Below are positions 6,122 through 9,874 of a stretch of DNA of 9,874 nucleotides, one piece after another (positions within the stretch are counted from its first letter, which is position 1; each line of letters starts with the position of its first letter). The stretch is from Bacteroidaceae bacterium (lineage in GTDB: Bacteria > Bacteroidota > Bacteroidia > Bacteroidales > Bacteroidaceae): the NCBI GenBank assembly GCA_900752815.1, contig CAADWS010000213.1, positions 1 through 9,874 of the forward strand, written 5' to 3'. The notes beneath the pieces are model-generated. The model had not been told where the DNA came from and made no database searches. It saw only the letters and a list, made by a program, of their open reading frames with translations. The translations under genes were made by a program, and so were the position numbers.

Positions 6122-6349
6122 TTATTTCTTTGCGGGACATTTTTTGCCGGACTTGTTGGGGCACTGCTTCTTGCAATTCTTGCAGTCCTTGCAATCCTTG
6201 CAATCCTTGTTGCATTTTTTCTTGCAGTCCTTCTTGTCGCATTGTTCGCTCTTGGGGCAATTCTTCTGACAGTTTTTCTTGAGGGGGCACTGTGCACTCA
6301 CTCCGAGGCAGAAGACGGCCGTCATGGCCAAAGCTAAAAGTTTCTTCAT
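6122..6349 (-). CDS. Cys/Lys-rich secreted mini-protein
   Basis: This 75-aa protein is not a family I can name. Residues 1-19 (MKKLLALAMTAVFCLGVSA) form a clean Sec signal peptide with cleavage probable after SA; there is no good lipobox. The mature part of about 56 residues contains 12 cysteines and is dominated by lysine. It includes three DCK units in a row (about 49-57) and several Cys-x-x-Cys spacings. Such a product would be strongly basic and extracytoplasmic, so metal binding, disulfide-rich structure or binding to anionic surfaces are possible; none is shown. The DNA carries a 9-bp tandem repeat matching the DCK units. It has its own -7 box at 6405-6412 with a leader of about 50 nt, and a hairpin follows the stop. 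It is upstream of, and may be partly co-transcribed with, the GYF_2-CD225 and DUF2752 genes. Confidence 0.82.
   Translation of the reverse strand: MKKLLALAMTAVFCLGVSAQCPLKKNCQKNCPKSEQCDKKDCKKKCNKDCKDCKDCKNCKKQCPNKSGKKCPAKK
6168..6212. repeat. 9-bp tandem repeat inside the Cys/Lys-rich gene
   Basis: Five adjacent 9-nt units occur: TTCTTGCAA, TTCTTGCAG, TCCTTGCAA twice, then TCCTTGTTG. Read on the minus strand they encode the repeated Lys-Asp/Asn-Cys triplets. In-frame gain or loss of units by slippage would change the number of cysteines without a frameshift. Confidence 0.75.
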
Positions 6350-6404
6350 GTTATTCGCTTAATTCTAGGTGAATAAAAATAATATCTCATTTCATTGAAC
6401 AATG

Positions 6405-6412
6405 CAAAAATA
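6405..6412 (-). promoter_or_regulatory. Bacteroidetes -7 box of the Cys/Lys-rich gene
   Basis: The minus strand reads TATTTTTG, fitting TAnnTTTG. A TTTA 20 nt upstream is a near match to the -33 TTTG. The predicted start near 6398 gives an AT-rich leader of about 50 nt without strong structure. Confidence 0.65.
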
Positions 6413-6679
6413 CAGATTTTGACGGAAATAAACTGTAAGATGAAACTGAATTTATTCTAAAGATGCTTAATAACATAATAGCCCCGCCGGCACGTCTCGC
6501 CGGGCCGGCGGGGCTGGCCGGCTTTGCTGCGGGCGTCTGTTTCTCCGTCCGGCTGCCCGTGTTTCTGCTGCCGGTCTTGTCGTGTTTTTCCGTGTCTGCT
6601 TTAGCAGGTTGTCCGAGCTCCGGGGGCTGTTGTAAAAGAATATCCGCACAAAATGACGCCATATGTGTAATATTTTTAC
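6413..6679. other. Divergent intergenic region upstream of mmdA
   Basis: Between the promoters of the mini-protein gene and mmdA I see no gene. The one open frame on the plus strand has no family features and runs over the mmdA promoter. The only strong feature is the GC-rich hairpin at 6480-6515. Confidence 0.6.
6480..6515. repeat. GC-rich 12-bp perfect hairpin
   Basis: AGCCCCGCCGGC (6480-6491) pairs with GCCGGCGGGGCT (6504-6515) around a 12-nt loop. On the minus strand it is followed by ATTATGTTATT, AT-rich but not a T run. It could insulate the two divergent promoters, act as a minus-strand terminator, or be a dispersed palindromic repeat. Confidence 0.55.
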
Positions 6680-6687
6680 TATCTTTG
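6680..6687 (+). promoter_or_regulatory. Bacteroidetes -7 box of the mmdA operon
   Basis: The plus strand reads TATCTTTG, an exact TAnnTTTG match. The predicted start near 6694 gives a leader of about 125 nt before mmdA, long for this window. No clear -33 box. Confidence 0.7.
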
Positions 6688-6696
6688 CCCCGATTC

Positions 6697-6723
6697 ACCA
6701 GTCCTTTCCCGGGACTGGTTTTA
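6697..6723 (+). promoter_or_regulatory. Terminator-like hairpin at the start of the mmdA leader
   Basis: ACCAGTCC (6697-6704) pairs with GGACTGGT (6712-6719) around a 7-nt loop, followed by TTTTAG. It lies about 3 nt after the predicted transcript start, very early for an attenuator, so a 5'-end stabiliser is as likely. A weaker stem further down the leader (CCCTGT 6738-6743 with ACAGGG 6772-6777) adds structure. Confidence 0.5.
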
Positions 6724-6818
6724 GAGAAGGTCCGATACCCTGTTTGCCAGATGATGCGAATGCACGGCGACACAGGGGAAGGGAATAATGTGTGAACCCA
6801 TAAAAATCATTTATACAG

Positions 6819-8372
6819 ATGAGCGAACAAATGAAAAAAATCAAGCAGCTCGTAGAGCTCCGTGCCAAGGCACGTCTGGGTGGTGGCGAGACTGCTATCG
6901 AGAAGCAGCATGCCAAAGGTAAGGCAACTGCCCGTGAAAGAATCGACATGCTTCTTGACAAAGGTTCTTTCGAGGAGATGGATATGTTCAAACTTCACCG
7001 TTGCCATAATTTTGGCATGGAGAAGAAGCAGTATTTGGGTGACGGCGTCGTAGCCGGTAGCGGAACTATTAATGGCCGTTTGGTTTATGTCTTTGCTCAG
7101 GATTTTACGGTGAACGGTGGTTCTCTGTCGGAAACAATGGCCGAGAAAATCTGCAAGGTAATGGACCAGTCGATGAAGATGGGTGCTCCCTGCATCGGCC
7201 TGAACGATTCGGGCGGTGCGCGTATTCAGGAAGGCATCAATGCGTTGGCCGGTTTCGGTAATATTTTCCAGCGCAATATTGAGGCTTCGGGCGTAGTTCC
7301 CCAGATTTCCGGAATCTGCGGACCTTGTGCCGGCGGTGCCGTATATTCACCGGCATTGACCGATTTTGTTGTCATGCTGGAAGGCGTCAGCTATATGTTC
7401 CTGACTGGTCCGGCTGTGGTGAAGACCGTAACAGGCGAGGAAGTTACTCAGGATGACCTGGGTGGTGCCGGCGTACACTCCAAGAAGAGCGGCGTCTGCC
7501 ATTTTACGGCCAAGACCGAGGAAGAGTTTGCCGGCCTTATCCGCAGATTGCTGAGCTATCTGCCGCAGAACAATATGGAGCATGCGCCGCGGGTGGAATG
7601 CACCGACCCCATTGACCGTAAGGAAGATTCACTCAACGAAATTATTCCGGACAATCCGAACATGGCTTATGACATGTACAAGGTGATTGGTGCTGTGGTG
7701 GACAACGGCGAGTTCCTGGAAGTGCAGCGCGATTTTGCCCGTAACATTATTATCGGTTTTGCCCGTTTCAACGGTCAGAGTGTCGGTATCGTTGCCAACC
7801 AGCCCAGTGTGTATGCCGGTGTGCTTGACTGCAACGCCAGCCGTAAGGCAGCCCGCTTTGTTCGTTTCTGCGACGCTTTCAATATTCCTATTGTCAGTCT
7901 GGTGGATGTGCCGGGCTTCCTCCCCGGTACGGGTCAGGAATATAATGCCGTCATCAGCCATGGCGCCAAACTGCTTTATGCTTATGGCGAGGCCACTGTG
8001 CCCAAGGTGACAGTGACGCTGCGCAAGAGCTACGGCGGTTCGCACATCGTGATGGGCTGCAAGCAGCTGAAGGCCGACCTGAACTATGCATGGCCGTCGG
8101 CAGAAATCGCTGTGATGGGCGCCAGTGGTGCTGTGGCCATCCTTAACAGCAAGGAAGCCAAGAATCAGCCCGACCCGAAGGCTTATCTGGCACAGAAGGA
8201 AAAGGAATACAACGATTTGTTTACCAACCCCTACAAGGCCGCTGAGTATGGTTACGTTGATGATGTCATCGAGCCGCGCAATACCCGCTTCCGCATCTGC
8301 CGCGCATTGGCACAGCTGGAGAACAAGCGTGAAACCCGTCCGGCCAAGAAGCACGGTAACGTACCTTTGTAA
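6819..8372 (+). CDS. mmdA: Methylmalonyl-CoA decarboxylase/propionyl-CoA carboxylase carboxyltransferase subunit
   Basis: This 517-aa carboxyltransferase moves CO2 between methylmalonyl-CoA (or propionyl-CoA) and biotin on the carrier protein. It is a full-length biotin-dependent acyl-CoA carboxyltransferase with two crotonase-like halves. N-terminal half: EKQHAKGKATARERIDMLLD (about 28-47), NDSGGARIQEGI (129-140) and GPCAGGAVYSPAL (168-180). C-terminal half: VPGFLPGTGQE (364-374), LRKSYGGSH and the end AKKHGNVPL. Two Gly-Gly oxyanion-hole sites (172-173, 406-407) match the family. In Bacteroidales such genes are usually the alpha subunit of a sodium-pumping decarboxylase in succinate-to-propionate fermentation, but no beta subunit is present here, so a soluble carboxylase role stays open. 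The start ATG follows an A-rich leader without a Shine-Dalgarno sequence. Two small subunit genes follow in the same direction. Confidence 0.95.
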   Translation: MSEQMKKIKQLVELRAKARLGGGETAIEKQHAKGKATARERIDMLLDKGSFEEMDMFKLHRCHNFGMEKKQYLGDGVVAGSGTINGRLVYVFAQDFTVNGGSLSETMAEKICKVMDQSMKMGAPCIGLNDSGGARIQEGINALAGFGNIFQRNIEASGVVPQISGICGPCAGGAVYSPALTDFVVMLEGVSYMFLTGPAVVKTVTGEEVTQDDLGGAGVHSKKSGVCHFTAKTEEEFAGLIRRLLSYLPQNNMEHAPRVECTDPIDRKEDSLNEIIPDNPNMAYDMYKVIGAVVDNGEFLEVQRDFARNIIIGFARFNGQSVGIVANQPSVYAGVLDCNASRKAARFVRFCDAFNIPIVSLVDVPGFLPGTGQEYNAVISHGAKLLYAYGEATVPKVTVTLRKSYGGSHIVMGCKQLKADLNYAWPSAEIAVMGASGAVAILNSKEAKNQPDPKAYLAQKEKEYNDLFTNPYKAAEYGYVDDVIEPRNTRFRICRALAQLENKRETRPAKKHGNVPL

Positions 8373-8475
8373 AAAAACGACTGCGGAGGGCCGCATGGCA
8401 GCAGGCTGCGTCGGAACATTGAGGTGAAAGCGCTTTCGCTGCTTTGGGGCTTCCGGCCTTTTTAGCGATAGAAAA

Positions 8476-8739
8476 ATGAAAACATTCAAATACAATCTGA
8501 ACGGTCAGTCATTGGTGATTCGTGTCGATGAGAAGAATGCGACCATTGCCGACTTGCTGGTGGACGGGGAGCATCCGGTCGTTTCCGAAGAAGAAATGCC
8601 TGCTTATGCCGCAGCCATCGCGCTGGCACTTATTTCTTATGAAGTAGTGGAAGTGCATGACGAAGAGCCGGGTGTCATTACCCTGACGCCGACTGCAACG
8701 CCATGGGCTGCCCCATCGGCCTTGATGAACCAACTTTAA
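8476..8739 (+). CDS. 87-aa probable accessory subunit of the decarboxylase/carboxylase complex
   Basis: The function is inferred from position and weak similarity. It lies between the carboxyltransferase and biotin-carrier genes, same strand, with gaps of 103 and 93 bp. The first 36 residues (MKTFKYNLNGQSLVIRVD...) resemble the start of the carrier protein next door (MKQYKYKINGAEFDVTID...), with shared MK-x-[FY]-KY-x-[LI]-NG. The second half, an Ala-rich helix (AYAAAIALALISYEVV, about 43-58) followed by GVITLTPTATPWAAP, recalls the short assembly subunits of biotin decarboxylases (MmdE/OadG-type tails and similar epsilon subunits), which hold the alpha subunit and carrier together. There is no clear transmembrane anchor, unlike true OadG. 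There is no lipoyl domain or biotin site. ATG 8476 follows a purine-rich GATAGAAAA stretch. Confidence 0.75.
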   Translation: MKTFKYNLNGQSLVIRVDEKNATIADLLVDGEHPVVSEEEMPAYAAAIALALISYEVVEVHDEEPGVITLTPTATPWAAPSALMNQL

Positions 8740-8754
8740 CCGGTGATGTTTCAT

Positions 8755-8795
8755 GCGGTTGGACCGCTTCCGGCGCGGAGCGGGAAACGAACCGC
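8755..8795 (+). repeat. Intercistronic hairpin before the biotin carrier gene
   Basis: GCGGTT (8755-8760) pairs with AACCGC (8790-8795). Inside, CCGCTTC (8764-8770) pairs with GGAGCGG (8777-8783; one G-U pair). There is no T tail, so it is not a terminator. It may be an mRNA processing or stability element between operon genes. An alternative small hairpin (GCGGT/ACCGC, 8755-8767) overlaps it. Confidence 0.45.
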
Positions 8796-8832
8796 AGAAA
8801 ATATCCTTTTCTGAAATCAACTCAACAAAACG

Positions 8833-9291
8833 ATGAAACAGTATAAATATAAAATCAATGGTGCCGAATTTGATGTGACCATCGACAGCATTGTCGGAAA
8901 CAAGGCACAGGTGGAAGTCAACGGCATTCCTTTTGAAGTGGAAATGCAGGGCTCTGCACTCGTTGAGAGCGATCTGCCCGACCAGGTGGCTGTAGAAGCC
9001 GCTCCCGCTGCAACGGCTGCCGCATCGGCCAAGGAGGCTGCTCCCGCTGCTCCTGCGGCATCGAAGGCTGCCGGCGCCGGTACTCCGGTCAAGGCTCCGC
9101 TCCCCGGCGTTGTAACTAAAGTGCTTGTGGCTGTTGGCCAAAGCGTGAAAAAGGGCGACACCGTATTGGTGCTGGAAGCCATGAAAATGGAGAACAACAT
9201 CACTGCTGAGGCCGACGGAAACGTTACCGGTGTTTGTGTAGCGCCCGGCGACAGCGTGATGGAAGGTACGACATTGCTGACCATTGGCTGA
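8833..9291 (+). CDS. mmdC: Biotin carboxyl carrier protein of the decarboxylase/carboxylase
   Basis: This 152-aa carrier holds the biotin that shuttles CO2 to and from the carboxyltransferase. Three parts are visible. Residues 1-50 are a short beta-rich N-terminal segment (MKQYKYKINGAEFDVTID, then QVEVNGIPFEVEM). About 53-83 is an Ala/Pro-rich flexible linker. About 86-152 is a biotinyl/lipoyl domain starting VKAPLPGVV. The biotinylation site is EAMKMEN, with Lys118 as the predicted modified residue, 34 residues from the C-terminus as usual for this domain. A biotin ligase must act on it; none is in the window. It is the last gene of the operon: a strong terminator begins 74 bp after the stop, and the mmdB-type membrane subunit that normally follows in Bacteroidales is absent. 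The symbol follows the Mmd convention; it could equally be called an acyl-CoA carboxylase carrier. Confidence 0.93.
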   Translation: MKQYKYKINGAEFDVTIDSIVGNKAQVEVNGIPFEVEMQGSALVESDLPDQVAVEAAPAATAAASAKEAAPAAPAASKAAGAGTPVKAPLPGVVTKVLVAVGQSVKKGDTVLVLEAMKMENNITAEADGNVTGVCVAPGDSVMEGTTLLTIG

Positions 9292-9365
9292 TTTTAGGCG
9301 AGGCTACGCGTTCTTGAAGCGTTGAATTTGCGCGCTCGAGGAATTGCGGTAGCTGTTCGCGAGGT

Positions 9366-9410
9366 AAAAAAAACGGTTCCCTGGGATTTTCCCGGGGAGC
9401 CGTTTTTCTT
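9366..9410 (+). terminator. Strong terminator of the mmd operon
   Basis: A 12-bp stem (9374-9385 with 9391-9402, two G-U pairs) has a 5-nt loop, is flanked by eight A before and followed by TTTTTCTTT. The A run also makes it usable from the minus strand. It closes the operon after the biotin carrier gene. Confidence 0.92.
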
Positions 9411-9624
9411 TGGAAACGTGAATTGGGACAAATGGAATAGATGTTCGTTCCTGTAAATTGCCGTCTTTTATAAGTGATGCATTTTATTGGGGGCCGGCCG
9501 GAATGAGGCGACCGGTGCCGAGAAACGGAACAGACCGCCGGAAAAGAGGAGCGGCCTGTTCTCACGGGAAGGAAGGCGACGGCTTGTGGGGATATGGGTT
9601 TGGAAAACCAACCGGCAGGCAGAT
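9411..9624. other. Non-coding stretch with one imperfect hairpin
   Basis: I see no supported gene between the mmd operon terminator and the minus-strand terminator at 9625-9668. A plus-strand open frame from 9458 crosses the minus terminator and has no recognisable features. One hairpin is visible: GAACAG plus CCGC (9528-9538) with GCGG plus CTGTTC (9551-9561), one mismatch. I find no promoter box. Confidence 0.55.
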
Positions 9625-9668
9625 AAAAACTCTCCCGGAACGTTGCGTTTTGCAGCAGTTCCGGGAGA
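9625..9668 (-). terminator. Minus-strand terminator
   Basis: TCTCCCGGAAC (9631-9641) pairs perfectly with GTTCCGGGAGA (9658-9668), 11 bp with a 16-nt loop. Read on the minus strand it is followed by G and TTTTT (9629-9625). On the plus strand no T run follows. It implies a minus-strand gene ending just to the right. Confidence 0.75.
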
Positions 9669-9674
9669 TTCTGA

Positions 9675-9874
9675 TTAAGTATAGGATAGCCTTCCTTGCA
9701 GGAGGGGGGTGACGCCTTGGTCGCGGTGGATTCTTTTCGGGCGGTTTCTGCTCCGGATGCGCCTTGCCGTGACCGGTTCTTGCCGGGCTGGAAGACGGCA
9801 GGGAAGGCGGTGCCCGTTCAATCGTAAGTTGACTGGTAGCCGGAGATTGTCCTTCTCTATTGTTTCCAGAAGGG
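9675..9874 (-). CDS. Possible 3' end of a minus-strand gene (partial, unrecognised)
   Basis: One minus-strand frame is open from the window edge to a TAA at 9675-9677, six nt before the terminator hairpin at 9631-9668. It encodes 65 residues starting LLETIEKDNLRLPVNLRL and ending DQGVTPLLQGRLSYT. The middle is very Arg-rich and matches no family I know. A second minus frame is also open here, and third-position base use does not clearly favour either. The stop-to-terminator spacing is the main support; the region may instead be a long 3' untranslated tail. Confidence 0.25.
   Translation of the reverse strand, partial: LLETIEKDNLRLPVNLRLNGHRLPCRLPARQEPVTARRIRSRNRPKRIHRDQGVTPLLQGRLSYT

Noticed and set aside
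6168..6212. Short tandem repeat considered as an intergenic minisatellite
   Set aside because: The 9-bp units keep the reading frame of the Cys/Lys-rich gene and encode its repeated triplets, so it is a coding repeat.
5771..6337. Plus-strand frame that translates into a very hydrophobic, multi-helix-like stretch
   Set aside because: It is the complement of the Lys/Cys-rich mini-protein gene; lysine and asparagine codons read backwards give Leu, Phe, Val and Ile. No promoter or family supports it.
6463..6795. 110-codon plus-strand frame upstream of mmdA
   Set aside because: It covers a GC-rich hairpin, the mmdA promoter and the leader hairpin, and its translation has no recognisable features.
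7629..8495. 288-codon minus-strand open frame opposite mmdA
   Set aside because: Antisense shadow of a highly conserved carboxyltransferase.

Overview
The window looks like chromosomal core sequence from a Bacteroidales bacterium (Bacteroidetes), probably near Bacteroidaceae or Prevotellaceae. Three things point there. Six promoter-like boxes fit the Bacteroidetes -7 consensus TAnnTTTG. Gene starts lack clear Shine-Dalgarno sequences. The methylmalonyl-CoA decarboxylase-type proteins resemble Bacteroidales versions. I see no transposase, phage gene, CRISPR array or rRNA.

Left end (1-490): two strong hairpins, then a minus-strand tRNA-Ser(GGA) with its own promoter. Positions 491-1847: a minus-strand thyA-folA operon that makes dTMP and recycles the dihydrofolate produced. 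Positions 1848-2493: a 646-bp divergent intergenic region with no convincing gene. It holds the thyA and methyltransferase promoters, an extra minus-strand promoter running straight into a terminator hairpin, and two further terminators.

Positions 2494-4887: two plus-strand translation-apparatus methyltransferases, an RsmF-type rRNA m5C methyltransferase and PrmA for ribosomal protein L11. A hairpin terminator separates them from a convergent minus-strand set (5108-6349). In transcription order this set is a Cys/Lys-rich secreted mini-protein, a GYF_2-CD225 (dispanin-like) membrane protein and a DUF2752 membrane protein.

Positions 6680-9410: a plus-strand transcription unit with promoter, leader hairpin, carboxyltransferase (mmdA), a small 87-aa probable accessory subunit and a biotin carrier protein, closed by a very strong terminator. 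The sodium-pumping beta subunit usual for this operon is not here, nor is a biotin carboxylase. Together the three proteins form the carboxyltransferase and biotin-carrier part of a methylmalonyl-CoA/propionyl-CoA system (succinate-propionate metabolism). The right end (9411-9874) is mostly non-coding, with a minus-strand terminator and perhaps the 3' end of a minus-strand gene running off the window.

No wholly new system is evident. The best leads are the Cys/Lys-rich mini-protein, the truncated decarboxylase operon with an 87-aa protein resembling the start of the biotin carrier, and the repeated placement of hairpins at predicted transcription starts.
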